DNA of 20,888 bases, taken from contig JAMOAW010000064.1 in assembly GCA_039908535.1 (NCBI GenBank), positions 1-20,888 on the forward strand. The letters run 5' to 3'. The DNA is from JAMOAW01 sp039908535. Its GTDB lineage: Bacteria; Pseudomonadota; Magnetococcia; Magnetococcales; JADFZT01. Below the pieces are notes generated by a model. That model was given only the letters and a program-made list of their open reading frames with translations, did no database searches and was not told the DNA's origin. How positions within the stretch are numbered: position 1 is the stretch's first letter; the number at the start of each line of letters is the position of its first letter. Positions 6,134 to 14,117 of this stretch are shown in pieces. Both the position numbers and the translations under genes were made by a program.

Positions 6134-8692
6134 TTAATCCACTTGCGAAGATGGGGTTGAGATGTTGGTTAGGAGACGACCATCCTCTTCCAGGAATAAG
6201 GTGATCTCTGCAGGAGTGACCGGGGGGCTGAAAAGAAAGCCTTGGACGAAGTCACATCCCAGTCCGCGTAAAAATTCCAGTTGTTTTACCGAGGCTACGC
6301 CTTCGGCGACAACGGTTAAGTTTAAATTTTTACACATGGAAATAATGGTTTTGGTGATCGCGGCGTCATCGGGATCGGTCGTGATATCGCGTACAAAGGC
6401 GCGGTCGATTTTAAGGGTGTTGATGGGAAACCGTTTTAAATAACTGAGGGAAGAGTACCCTGTGCCAAAGTCATCAATGGAGAGATGAACTCCCATTTTT
6501 TTTAGTTCATCTAAAACTTGAATGGTTTTTTCCAGATCCTCCATAAACATCCCTTCGGTGAGTTCCAATTCAAGGTATTGGGGAGAGAGTCCGGTGTCGG
6601 TCAAAGCACTGCGGACCACGGCGACCAAATCTTGATTTTGAAACTGACGGGCCGAAATGTTGACCGCCATGCGAATGGGGGCATAACCGGCCTCCATCCA
6701 TTGCACGTTTTGAGCGCAGGCTGTGCGCAAAATCCATTCTCCGAGGGGGACGATTAAATTGGTCTCTTCGGCGAGGGGAATAAAGTTGATCGGTGAAATC
6801 AGCCCCAATTCTGGACTTTGCCAGCGGATGAGGGCTTCCACTCCGGCCAATCGTCCAGAGGCAACATCAATTTGGGGCTGATAATAGAGGATAAATTCTT
6901 GTTTTTGCAAGGCGGTACGCAGACCGTTTTCCAGGGCAAGGCGTTTGGCAGAGAGATCCCCCATCTCCTGGGTGAAAAAATGAAAATTATTGCCACCCTG
7001 TTCTTTGGCCTTGGACATGGCGGCACTGGCGTTTTGTAATAAGGTATTGATATCGCCGTTGTCAAAAGGAAAAATGGTAATTCCAATGCTGGCATTGAGA
7101 AAAAAGTTTTGACCATCAATATCAAACGGTTGAGAAATGGCATCTAGGAGTTTTTGGGCGACGATGGTGATGTTTCTGACCTCTAAAATGCCTGTGACCA
7201 AAACGACAAATTCATCGCCTCCCACCCGGGCTACGGTATCCTCTTCGCGAAAGAGTTCTTCCAATCGTTTGGCGGTTTGGGTGAGTAACTGGTCGCCAAC
7301 GTGACGGCCCGCACTGTGGTTGATGAGTTTAAAACGGTCTAAGCCCAAGAATAAGACACCAACCAATAATTCTAAACGGTTTGCGTAGGAGAGGGCTTGG
7401 TGCATACGATCTTGCAATAAAAGCCGATTAGGCAATTGGGTTAAGGGGTCGTGATGAGAGAGAAACTCTAATTTTTCTTCGGATTTTTTTATGGAGGAGA
7501 TATCAGAAAAGACTGTGACATAACGAATAATTTTTCCTTCTCCGTCGCGAACAGCGGTTAAATTGCACCATTCGTGATAGTTTTCGCCATTTTTGCGTTG
7601 GCTCCAAATCTCCCCTCGCCATTTGCCGCTGGTGGTCATATATTGCCATTTTTCCAGAAAGGCGTTGTCTTCCGGGGAGTGTTTGGATTTAACATCTAGG
7701 AGATGTTGACCGAGCACCTCTTCGGCGGTGTAACCGGTGATTTCGGTAAAGGCTGGATTGATGGTGCGAATGGTTCCGTCAGAGTCGGTGACGGCAATTC
7801 CTTCACTGGTATTTTGATAGACGCTGGCGGCCAAACAGAGTTCTTCTTCGGCTTGGCGGCGCACGGCGACCTCAATTTGGAGAGCTATGTTGGTCTGGGT
7901 GAGTTTTTTAGTGCGCTCTTCAATATTTTGTTCTAAGAAAAGATTTTGTTCTTTAATCTTATTAATATACTCTTTTCGTTCGGCTTCATGTTTTTGGATC
8001 GTATGGTCCAGACGATGGCCAAAATATAAAAAGAGTCCATAGAGAATGGCCAGAATGGCCAAGATCCAGAGGGCTAAAATCCATTGAGTATGTTCAATGT
8101 CCGCCAAAAGAGGGGCAATGTCGGTGTAGAGTTCCAACACGCCATGGATGGGTTGATGTGGCGTTGAACGCAAGGGGAGGTAGCTTGAGATAAGGGAGCG
8201 CTCCTCTGTGGTGCCATCAAAGGAGGGAAATGAGTGGCGATAAATGAGTTCGCTTTGAACTTCTCCCCGAAGAGCCGATCGAAAACCGGAGTTTTTGCTT
8301 TGATCCTCGCCGATTTGGTTGAGTTGCGTAGAAAGCAGGGTCTGTCCATGGAGATTATAAATTTTAACTCTGACCACATCCAGGTTGTGAAGATGTTTTG
8401 GGAGAGTTTCAAGCAATTTTTGAATTTCTGGTCGTTGGGTGAGTTCTGAAGGGGAGAGTTCTTCTGGGAGTTGATCCAGGCTCTCTAGAAGGGGCCAAAG
8501 CGCGTTGACCATCACTTGGGTAAGGGCAATATTGTTTTTTTCGCCCATGGTCAATATTTGGTGTGAGACTATTTTTTTGACCACAAAACCCATTACCAGA
8601 GCAAAAAACATCAGCCCGATGACGCCAATTATGGACCATGTTTGAAACCTGCGGTGTTGGTGTAACATAATTTTATACGTTGCCCTTTCCAT
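6134..8692 (-). CDS. Membrane PAS-GGDEF-EAL protein, probable c-di-GMP phosphodiesterase
   Basis: The order is: transmembrane helix (about 19-38), periplasmic sensor region (about 40-200), second helix (about 203-224), coiled coil (about 230-285), PAS domain (about 288-398), GGDEF (about 408-575) and EAL (about 585-840). The EAL domain keeps the expected catalytic and metal residues: EAL (619-621), Asn678, Glu710, DDFGTGYSSL (740-749), Lys761, Glu797 and Gln817. The GGDEF signature itself is intact (491-495), but the first metal-binding Asp of the usual DLDRFK is Gly450, IND reads INH (459) and GH reads GR (463). I therefore expect c-di-GMP hydrolysis, with a GGDEF domain that is inactive or only binds GTP. 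ATG 8692 is used; an ATG at codon 9 is an alternative. The envelope signal sensed is unknown. Confidence 0.92.
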   Translation of the reverse strand: MERATYKIMLHQHRRFQTWSIIGVIGLMFFALVMGFVVKKIVSHQILTMGEKNNIALTQVMVNALWPLLESLDQLPEELSPSELTQRPEIQKLLETLPKHLHNLDVVRVKIYNLHGQTLLSTQLNQIGEDQSKNSGFRSALRGEVQSELIYRHSFPSFDGTTEERSLISSYLPLRSTPHQPIHGVLELYTDIAPLLADIEHTQWILALWILAILAILYGLFLYFGHRLDHTIQKHEAERKEYINKIKEQNLFLEQNIEERTKKLTQTNIALQIEVAVRRQAEEELCLAASVYQNTSEGIAVTDSDGTIRTINPAFTEITGYTAEEVLGQHLLDVKSKHSPEDNAFLEKWQYMTTSGKWRGEIWSQRKNGENYHEWCNLTAVRDGEGKIIRYVTVFSDISSIKKSEEKLEFLSHHDPLTQLPNRLLLQDRMHQALSYANRLELLVGVLFLGLDRFKLINHSAGRHVGDQLLTQTAKRLEELFREEDTVARVGGDEFVVLVTGILEVRNITIVAQKLLDAISQPFDIDGQNFFLNASIGITIFPFDNGDINTLLQNASAAMSKAKEQGGNNFHFFTQEMGDLSAKRLALENGLRTALQKQEFILYYQPQIDVASGRLAGVEALIRWQSPELGLISPINFIPLAEETNLIVPLGEWILRTACAQNVQWMEAGYAPIRMAVNISARQFQNQDLVAVVRSALTDTGLSPQYLELELTEGMFMEDLEKTIQVLDELKKMGVHLSIDDFGTGYSSLSYLKRFPINTLKIDRAFVRDITTDPDDAAITKTIISMCKNLNLTVVAEGVASVKQLEFLRGLGCDFVQGFLFSPPVTPAEITLFLEEDGRLLTNISTPSSQVD

Positions 8693-8728
8693 GGGCGATC
8701 TCAGTTAAGAGGATCAGGTTGAACATAA

Positions 8729-8867
8729 TGCCCTGCGGGCAAAAGATTACAATCAAAACCCTGGGGGATGAATTCCCTAGACCCCCAAAAGAAAAGGGTG
8801 GGGGGGATTGGGGGGCGGTTCTCCGCCCCCCAAGGTCTTTTTTTGTTTTTCCGATACATGAACATGA
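8729..8867 (+). repeat. Composite hairpin element, copy C (plus orientation)
   Basis: It begins with TGCCC-TGC-GGGCA (8729-8741), has a second hairpin damaged in its right arm (8761-8780), a shortened third repeat, and an intact GGGGGGCGG-TTCT-CCGCCCCCC stem (8810-8831). The stem is followed within a few bases by a run of seven T, so on the plus strand it looks like an intrinsic terminator. It continues directly into copy D through CCGATACATGAACATGA, giving a tandem pair. Confidence 0.85.
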
Positions 8868-8998
8868 TGCCCTGCGGGCAAAAAAAATCAAAGGCCAAAC
8901 CCTGGGGGATGAATCCCCCAGCCCCCCTCTTTTTTTTTAAGAATTAAAAAAAAAGAGGGGGGATTGAGCCACGCAAGGTCTTGATTTTTATTTTTTTG
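8868..8998 (+). repeat. Composite hairpin element, copy D (plus orientation, last stem lost)
   Basis: TGCCC-TGC-GGGCA (8868-8880), CTGGGGGATGAATCCCCCAG (8902-8921) and the long CCCCCCTCTTT.../...AAAGAGGGGGG repeat (8922-8962) are perfect. The usual GC-rich fourth stem is replaced by a short ATTGAGCCACG, yet the following CAAGGTCTTGATTTTTATTTTTTT tail region is kept. This copy is in tandem with C, downstream of moaA and upstream of the GGDEF-EAL gene. Confidence 0.85.
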
Positions 8999-9159
8999 AT
9001 ATCAATAGAACCTTCGCAAATTCAATTGATTTTAAACACGATTGATGTCAATAATCAACCAATATTGAATTATTTTATCGAATTTTTTTATATATACAAT
9101 GGGTGTTGCATGTATGGATTGTTCATTTATCAAACGCAAAATGACCTTGCATCCATGTA

Positions 9160-9233
9160 GAAAAAAAGAGTGGGGCTTGGAGGGTTGTTCTGGGCTCTCC
9201 AAGGTTTTGATTTTTTTTATCCGAAAGGCATCC
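9160..9233 (+). repeat. Composite hairpin element, copy E (decayed)
   Basis: A diverged 3' half: AAAAAAAGAG, then TTGGAG (9178-9183) pairing with CTCCAA (9197-9202) in the position of the fourth stem, and then AAGGTTTTGATTTTTTTTATCCGA. The arms differ from other copies but still pair. It lies just downstream of the moaA stop. The stretch 9000-9159 before it is AT-rich and shows nothing recognisable. Confidence 0.65.
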
Positions 9234-9268
9234 TGTTTTGAGCATTTCATCAGGGCACTTTGTACTGG

Positions 9269-10273
9269 TTATCCCCCTAAACTGGCCATATTAAACCCAT
9301 CATTGCTGGGAGAGAGGGCGTTGAAGGTGTGGCTTTTGGGCTTTTTGTAAATTTTGGCAGCGATAATCTGTTTGAGTTCGGTGTCAGACAGACCGTTGCG
9401 TAAAAGATCCCGGAGGCCTAATCGGTGGCTTTGTCCCAAACAGAGAACCAAATCCCCCCAGGAGGTGAGGCGCACCCGGTTGCAGGTGGCGCAAAAATGT
9501 TTGGAAACCGCTGAAATAATGCCAATGTTCGCCCCTAAGCCAGAAATTCGAAAATAACGAGCCGGACCGCTGCCCCCAGGGCCGATGTCTGGTTGGAGTT
9601 CTCCTGGAAAAGCCTTTTGTATCTGGGTCACAATTTGGTCGGTGGAGACGTGTTGTCCCATGATGGAGACTCCAGCCTCTCCGATAGGCATGGCCTCGAT
9701 AAATCGTAAAACAACCCCTTTGGCACGGGCAAAGCGGATCATTGCTCCAATTTCGTGGTCGTTGATACCGCCCATGACCACCATGTTGAGTTTGACGGGG
9801 GTGAGTCCCGCTTCTAAGGCGGCATCAATGCCTTGTAAGACCTGCTTGAGGTCACCACCACGGGTAAGTTGGTCAAAAGTGGTTGGGTCTAAAGAGTCGA
9901 GGGAGATATTGACCCGACCGACACCCGCTTGCTTGAGGGATTTGGCCTGTTGGGGGAGAAAAAAGGCGTTGGTGGAGAGGGAAATTTCATGGACATAGGG
10001 AGAGTTGGTCATGCGGGCAACCATTTGGGCGAGATTGCGGCGCAGCAATGGCTCGCCCCCCGTGAGGCGAAAATGGTGAATGCCCAATTCGGAAAATAAG
10101 TGGACCAAACGCACGGTTTCGTCTTCGGTTAATGCGGTAGGAGAGAGTTCCTCTTCGCCTTTTGGTAGACGACAATAGGGACAGCGAAAGTTGCAGCGGT
10201 CGGTGACTGAGAGTCTTAAATAGCCGATATTTCGGCCAAATTGGTCTATAAGTTCCGGGTGTGTGTCTGTCAA
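9269..10273 (-). CDS. moaA: MoaA: GTP 3',8-cyclase (radical SAM)
   Basis: MoaA uses S-adenosylmethionine and two 4Fe-4S clusters to rearrange GTP to 3',8-cyclo-GTP, the first step of molybdenum cofactor synthesis, together with MoaC. The radical SAM cluster is CNFRCPYC (Cys27, 31, 34), and TGGEP (71-75) binds SAM. The second, GTP-binding cluster is Cys261, Cys264 and Cys278 (CATCNRVRLTS...C). The protein ends in the conserved double glycine (333-334) needed for catalysis in this family, so it is complete at 334 residues. It starts with TTG at 10273, overlapping the moaC stop, with AAGGAG five bases before. It is the last gene of the minus-strand cofactor cluster. Confidence 0.96.
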   Translation of the reverse strand: MTDTHPELIDQFGRNIGYLRLSVTDRCNFRCPYCRLPKGEEELSPTALTEDETVRLVHLFSELGIHHFRLTGGEPLLRRNLAQMVARMTNSPYVHEISLSTNAFFLPQQAKSLKQAGVGRVNISLDSLDPTTFDQLTRGGDLKQVLQGIDAALEAGLTPVKLNMVVMGGINDHEIGAMIRFARAKGVVLRFIEAMPIGEAGVSIMGQHVSTDQIVTQIQKAFPGELQPDIGPGGSGPARYFRISGLGANIGIISAVSKHFCATCNRVRLTSWGDLVLCLGQSHRLGLRDLLRNGLSDTELKQIIAAKIYKKPKSHTFNALSPSNDGFNMASLGG

Positions 10274-10779
10274 TGCGGCTCCTTTGTGGGGTGGAAAGAG
10301 CGGATAAAATGGCCGCTGCGTCCACCCGATTTTTCTTCTAGGAGAATGTGTTCAATGACCATCTCCCGGTCAATGGCCTTGCACATGTCATAAACTGTGA
10401 GTGCGGTGACCGAGACGGCGGTCAGGGCTTCCATTTCCACTCCAGTTTTTCCTGTGCAACTGACCTGGGCCCGAATGGTCAAACATCCTGTTGTGACATC
10501 GGGGGTAAAATCAATTTTAACCGAGGTCAAATTGATCTGATGACACAAGGGAATGAGCATATCTACCCGTTTAGCCGCCATAATTCCTGCCAGACGGGCC
10601 ACCTCCAAAACATCCCCCTTGGCCAGATTGCGGTCCAAAATACGGGTGAGGGTGGCCGTTTGCATACAAACCTGTCCAGTGGCCACCGCCAATCGATGGG
10701 TTTCCTCTTTGGCCGAGACATCTACCATCCGGGAAGCCCCTTGGGAATCAAAATGGGTCAGCGTGGGGGTATCAGGCAT
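10270..10779 (-). CDS. moaC: MoaC: cyclic pyranopterin monophosphate synthase
   Basis: MoaC converts the MoaA product 3',8-cyclo-GTP into cyclic pyranopterin monophosphate. The hallmark blocks are present: MVDVSAKEETHRLA near the N-terminus, AKRVDMLIPLCHQI, and GVEMEALTAVSVTALTVYDMCKAIDREM with the catalytic lysine region, followed by EEKSGGRSGHF. The length, about 169 residues, is normal. ATG 10779 is preferred over a TTG two codons upstream; the gene then overlaps the moeA stop by eight bases, and its own stop overlaps the moaA TTG. It is the middle gene of the tightly coupled moeA-moaC-moaA unit. Confidence 0.96.
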   Translation of the reverse strand: MPDTPTLTHFDSQGASRMVDVSAKEETHRLAVATGQVCMQTATLTRILDRNLAKGDVLEVARLAGIMAAKRVDMLIPLCHQINLTSVKIDFTPDVTTGCLTIRAQVSCTGKTGVEMEALTAVSVTALTVYDMCKAIDREMVIEHILLEEKSGGRSGHFIRSFHPTKEPH

Positions 10780-11977
10780 AATCAATCATCCACACATTCA
10801 CCAACTCTCCTGATTTAATTGTGACTGGCGACTCTGGAAGGACAATAAAGGCGTTGGCTTGACTCATGCTGCTCAGAATGCCAGAGCCTTGGGCTCCGGT
10901 TGTGGTCACCCACGGACCCTCTGGCCCATAGTGGACCACACCTCGGTAAAAGTCCATGCGTTCGTGATGTTTATGGATATCTCCTTTTAAGGGCAGCTTA
11001 AAGGCGCGGATGGGTTCAGGTGCGGCCCCCATCATTTTGAGCAATGCCGGACGCACCATCAAGAGAAAAACCGCTAAGCTGGAGACCGGATTGCCGGGTA
11101 GACCAAAAAAGGCTGCGTTACCAAGTCGGCCATAGGCTTGTGGTTTGCCGGGTTTCATGGCTACCTTCCAAAAATGGATGTTGCCTTGTTCTTCGAGAAC
11201 CTCTTTAACCAAGTCATAGTCGCCCACTGAAACGCCGCCGCTGGAGATAACGGCGTTGGCGGTTTGCGAACCTATGCGCAGAGCCTCTCTGATCTCATGA
11301 AGATTGTCTCGCGCCAGTCCTAAATCGATGGTTGCTAGACCCATGGCTTGCACAGCGGCGATGAGGGTGGGTCGGTTGCTGTCATAAACATGACCAGAGG
11401 GGAGGGGAACTCCAGGGGGTTGGAGTTCATTGCCCGTGGAGAGTACCGCCACCTTGAGTTGTTCAAACACCGAAATTTCGGTGAGGCCCAGAGAGGTAAG
11501 CAATCCTAAATCAGCCGGGGTCAGTCGTCGGCCTGGGGTAAAGAGTTCGGTTCCGGCGCGAATATCTTCGCCTGCCAATCGAATATTTTGGCCCGTCGTC
11601 ATGCCCGTTGGGATGACCAAGCTGTCGCGTTCCCAGCGCACATCTTCTTGTTTGACCACACAGTCACATCCATCTGGAAGGGGGGCTCCTGTCATAATGC
11701 GCACCGCTTGGCCCGCTTTGAGGGGTTCGGTGAGTTTATCCCCAGCGGGTAGGTCGGCCACAACCATGAGGAGGGTCTCTTTGTTACGGTTGAGATCGCG
11801 CGATCGAATACCATAACCGTCCATGGCCGAGTTGTCATGGTTGGGGACGTTAAAGGTGGCCTGAATAGGAGTGGCCAGAACGCGGCCTAAGGCTTGCGGG
11901 ACTTGGCAGGATATAGTTTGAGTTATCGGTTGAATTTCTGCCAGAATTTTAGCCCTGGCCTCGGCAAATGAGATCAT
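10772..11977 (-). CDS. moeA: MoeA: molybdopterin molybdenumtransferase
   Basis: MoeA inserts molybdate into adenylated molybdopterin, the step after MogA. Visible family motifs are NSAMDGYGIR (49-58, with the conserved Asp53), MTGAPLPDGCDCVVKQED, SSGGVSVGDYDLVKEVL in the MogA-like domain, and FGLPGNPVSSLAVFLLMVRPAL, followed by the C-terminal beta domain. The 401 residues match E. coli MoeA. ATG 11977 has AGGAGC seven bases upstream. It is the first gene after hairpin element F, which separates it from moaE-mogA, and it overlaps moaC. Confidence 0.96.
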   Translation of the reverse strand: MISFAEARAKILAEIQPITQTISCQVPQALGRVLATPIQATFNVPNHDNSAMDGYGIRSRDLNRNKETLLMVVADLPAGDKLTEPLKAGQAVRIMTGAPLPDGCDCVVKQEDVRWERDSLVIPTGMTTGQNIRLAGEDIRAGTELFTPGRRLTPADLGLLTSLGLTEISVFEQLKVAVLSTGNELQPPGVPLPSGHVYDSNRPTLIAAVQAMGLATIDLGLARDNLHEIREALRIGSQTANAVISSGGVSVGDYDLVKEVLEEQGNIHFWKVAMKPGKPQAYGRLGNAAFFGLPGNPVSSLAVFLLMVRPALLKMMGAAPEPIRAFKLPLKGDIHKHHERMDFYRGVVHYGPEGPWVTTTGAQGSGILSSMSQANAFIVLPESPVTIKSGELVNVWMIDYA

Positions 11978-12010
11978 AAAGTGCTCCTGTAAAGAGATAA
12001 TTAAACAGAA

Positions 12011-12138
12011 TGCTCTGTGGGCAAGAAATCAACAGCCAAACCCTAGAGGATGAATCCCCCAGCTCCCTGTTTTTTAATTATTAAAAGAAAAGGGTGGGGG
12101 ATTGGGGGCGGTTCTTCGCCCCCAAGGTCTTGATTTTG
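12011..12138 (+). repeat. Composite hairpin element, copy F (plus orientation) inside the cofactor cluster
   Basis: The parts are TGCTC-TGT-GGGCA (12011-12023, one mismatch), a second hairpin with a damaged left arm (12043-12062), a weakened third repeat and a fourth stem GGGGGCG (12104-12110) with CGCCCCC (12117-12123). Both arms of this stem have five rather than six G or C, so they shortened together. The tail ends exactly at the moaE-mogA stop codon. It occupies almost the whole gap between moaE-mogA and moeA, so it can affect read-through or mRNA processing in the cluster. Confidence 0.85.
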
Positions 12139-13158
12139 TTAATGCCCCCCTCCTCGCGCCATACTTAATATATGAGGCACCAAATCCGCCATAGCTGTAA
12201 AACTTTGGCTTGCCCCATGCCGGGATCCCGGCAGATTAATCACCAGAGTTGTTGCGCGCAATGCGGTGATGCCACGGGTGAGGACCGCAGAGCGCACCTG
12301 TTTTAAACCTTCCATGCGGATGAGTTCCGCGATGCCGGGTAAAATGCGATCACAGACATCTTGGGTGGCCTCTGGTGTAACATCGCGGGGGGAGGGACCG
12401 GTGCCGCCAGTGGTTAAAATAACATCCAAGCCCATGTCATCGGCCCAGTGACACAAAAGATCGGCGATTTGGGCCCGATCATCGGGGAGAAGGTGTCGGG
12501 CGACGACCTCTGCTCCTGCCTCTTTTGCCAACTTTTCCAGAATATCACCACTGCTGTCAGAGTGTAAATTGCGACTATCTGAGAGGGTTAAAATACCGGT
12601 ACGCAGACCCAGCCAGTTGATTTCTAAGGGGTGACTGTGGTGGCTGTGGTGGTGGCCGCCGTGGGCAGGCTTGTTGGGCTGGCTTGCGTGGGTATGGGGA
12701 AGTTGGCGTAACTCTTCCCATTGGCTGGCGGCCGCTTCACAACCAGGACAGCTATCGATCCATTTTTCTCCTTGGGGGGTGATCTCTTTTTTCCAGAAGG
12801 TGGCACGGATTTTAAGATAATCAATGATAAATCGGCAGCCATCGAAGGCGTGGCCACGGTGGGCGGCGGCCGCGATCACCAGGACAATATTTTCTCCCGC
12901 TGTCAAGCGACCCACCCGATGTACCACCCGCACGGCCTGCAAAGAGAAGCGGGTCATAGCGGTTGTGGCGATTTTTTCCAGCTCTTTTTCGGTCATGCCC
13001 GGGTAGTGTTCGAGTTCCATGGCCTGGACATGTTGATGGGCGGTAAACTCCCGCACAATTCCGGTCATGGTGACCACGGCTCCCGTGCGTTGGTTGTCGG
13101 CCAGGAGGGATTTTATCTCCTGGTCGATGGAAAAATCTTCTTTTTGAATGCGGATCAT
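12139..13158 (-). CDS. MoaE-MogA fusion: molybdopterin synthase large subunit joined to molybdopterin adenylyltransferase
   Basis: Residues 1 to about 155 are MoaE, which with MoaD turns cyclic pyranopterin monophosphate into molybdopterin. Its motifs are VHRVGRLTAGE (79-89), AHRGHAF, and the active-site region FWKKEITPQGEKW (121-133, with Lys123, Lys124 and Lys132). A CPGC pair sits at 137-140. A His-rich linker (about 165-176, eight histidines) leads to a MogA/MoaB-type domain (about 183-339) that adenylates molybdopterin. It has TTGGTGPSPRDVTPEAT (249-265) and INLPGSRHGASQSF (307-320). Two separate genes are usual in the pathway. The ATG at 13158 has AAAGGGG six bases upstream. No other mogA or moaB is in the window, so this may be the only adenylyltransferase. 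The domain call is sure; a metal role of the linker is inferred. Confidence 0.93.
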   Translation of the reverse strand: MIRIQKEDFSIDQEIKSLLADNQRTGAVVTMTGIVREFTAHQHVQAMELEHYPGMTEKELEKIATTAMTRFSLQAVRVVHRVGRLTAGENIVLVIAAAAHRGHAFDGCRFIIDYLKIRATFWKKEITPQGEKWIDSCPGCEAAASQWEELRQLPHTHASQPNKPAHGGHHHSHHSHPLEINWLGLRTGILTLSDSRNLHSDSSGDILEKLAKEAGAEVVARHLLPDDRAQIADLLCHWADDMGLDVILTTGGTGPSPRDVTPEATQDVCDRILPGIAELIRMEGLKQVRSAVLTRGITALRATTLVINLPGSRHGASQSFTAMADLVPHILSMARGGGH

Positions 13159-13173
13159 CTGTTTCCCCTTTGG

Positions 13174-13425
13174 TCAACCGCCGCTTACAGGCGGAAAGAT
13201 AGCCACCTCATCCTTATCGTCAACCGGGTCGTTGGGTTGGGCGTAGGATTGATTGACGGCAATGCGCAGGTGGGAGCCTGCCAACGCGCTGGTAAAGGGT
13301 TCTCCTTGTCCGCGCAGGTGATCGAGCATTTGGGCGACGGTGCGCACCTCTTTGGGAAGGGGGATATCCAGTTGTGCCGAGCCAATGCGTTCCCGCACTC
13401 GGGCGAAAAAGAGAAATTGGGTCAT
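13174..13425 (-). CDS. moaD: MoaD: molybdopterin synthase sulfur carrier subunit
   Basis: MoaD is the small ubiquitin-like subunit of molybdopterin synthase. Its C-terminal glycine is adenylated by MoeB and carries the sulfur used to build the dithiolene. The 83-residue protein has the beta-grasp pattern FLFFARVRERIG, ALAGSHLRIAVNQ and DEVAIFPPVSGG, ending in the essential Gly-Gly. The ATG overlaps the mobA stop (ATGA) and has AAGGAAG at good spacing; moaE-mogA follows after 15 bases. A short thiamine sulfur carrier (ThiS) is less likely, given the flanking genes and the FPPVSGG end. Confidence 0.95.
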   Translation of the reverse strand: MTQFLFFARVRERIGSAQLDIPLPKEVRTVAQMLDHLRGQGEPFTSALAGSHLRIAVNQSYAQPNDPVDDKDEVAIFPPVSGG

Positions 13426-14072
13426 GATGTGACTTCCTTGAGGTTGTCTTGCTGTGCGAAGTATTGAGCTATTTCAAGCTCCTGATAGGTATTAATATTA
13501 AAAAACGGATCCCTATTCTGGTCGTCCAAAGGAAAGTTAAGAATGCCATGATCGTGTTTGGCAAACCACTCTTTAAGTTGCAGTGCCCCGTCATCCAAGG
13601 CTTTGGAGATTTCGGGCAATAGATCTTTTGGCCATAAGCAGACCGCATAGTGGATCCGCTCTTGGGAGGAGACGGTAACTGGGCGTGGCTTTTCCCCCAT
13701 GGAGTGGAGAAGTTTACAGGCCAATTGGTGTGGAATAAAGGGGGTATCGACGGGAACGGTTAATACCCAAGGGGTCGAAACTGCCGCCAAGATTGTTTCA
13801 ATGCCCGCCAAAGGGCCCAGGAATTGCGGGCGTTGATCGGCCAACACTGGCAGGGCATAGCCCCGAAATCGCTCCAAATCGCCATTGGCGTTGATTATCA
13901 ACGTTGCTGTTTGTGGCGTTAATCGGTCCAACACATGCGCAATCAATGGTTTCTCCCCTAGAGGCAGAAAAGCCTTATCCTGAGAATTAAAACGACGTCC
14001 AAGCCCGCCAGCTAATATAGCCCCTGTGATGGCGTTTGGGGAATAAATGGGGGAAATGAAGGGTGTGGGCAT
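13422..14072 (-). CDS. mobA: MobA: molybdenum cofactor guanylyltransferase
   Basis: MobA transfers GMP from GTP to Mo-molybdopterin, making the guanine dinucleotide form used by DMSO reductase-type enzymes. The nucleotide-binding signature is ILAGGLGRRFNSQDKAF (19-35, with Lys33), followed by ADQRPQFLGPLAGI (78-91) and the magnesium Asp109 in VPVDTPF. It is 216 residues long, slightly longer than usual because of an N-terminal extension (about 16 residues before the signature). First gene of the minus-strand cofactor cluster; it overlaps moaD by four bases. Its presence predicts bis-MGD enzymes elsewhere in the genome. MobB is not seen here. Confidence 0.93.
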   Translation of the reverse strand: MPTPFISPIYSPNAITGAILAGGLGRRFNSQDKAFLPLGEKPLIAHVLDRLTPQTATLIINANGDLERFRGYALPVLADQRPQFLGPLAGIETILAAVSTPWVLTVPVDTPFIPHQLACKLLHSMGEKPRPVTVSSQERIHYAVCLWPKDLLPEISKALDDGALQLKEWFAKHDHGILNFPLDDQNRDPFFNINTYQELEIAQYFAQQDNLKEVTS

Positions 14073-14111
14073 GGCGACTCAAGTGGGTTTGAGGAACGAT
14101 TTATTGGATTT

Positions 14112-14117
14112 ATTATA
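14112..14117 (-). promoter_or_regulatory. Possible -10 box of the mobA cluster
   Basis: A perfect TATAAT on the minus strand lies about 40 bases before the mobA ATG. No convincing -35 hexamer is seen at 16-18 bases (ATCATT or TATCAT), so it could be an activator-dependent or chance match. Confidence 0.35.

Noticed and set aside
12721..13467. Plus-strand 248-codon ORF opposite moaE-mogA and moaD
   Set aside because: Antisense shadow of well-supported genes; no family resemblance or ribosome site.
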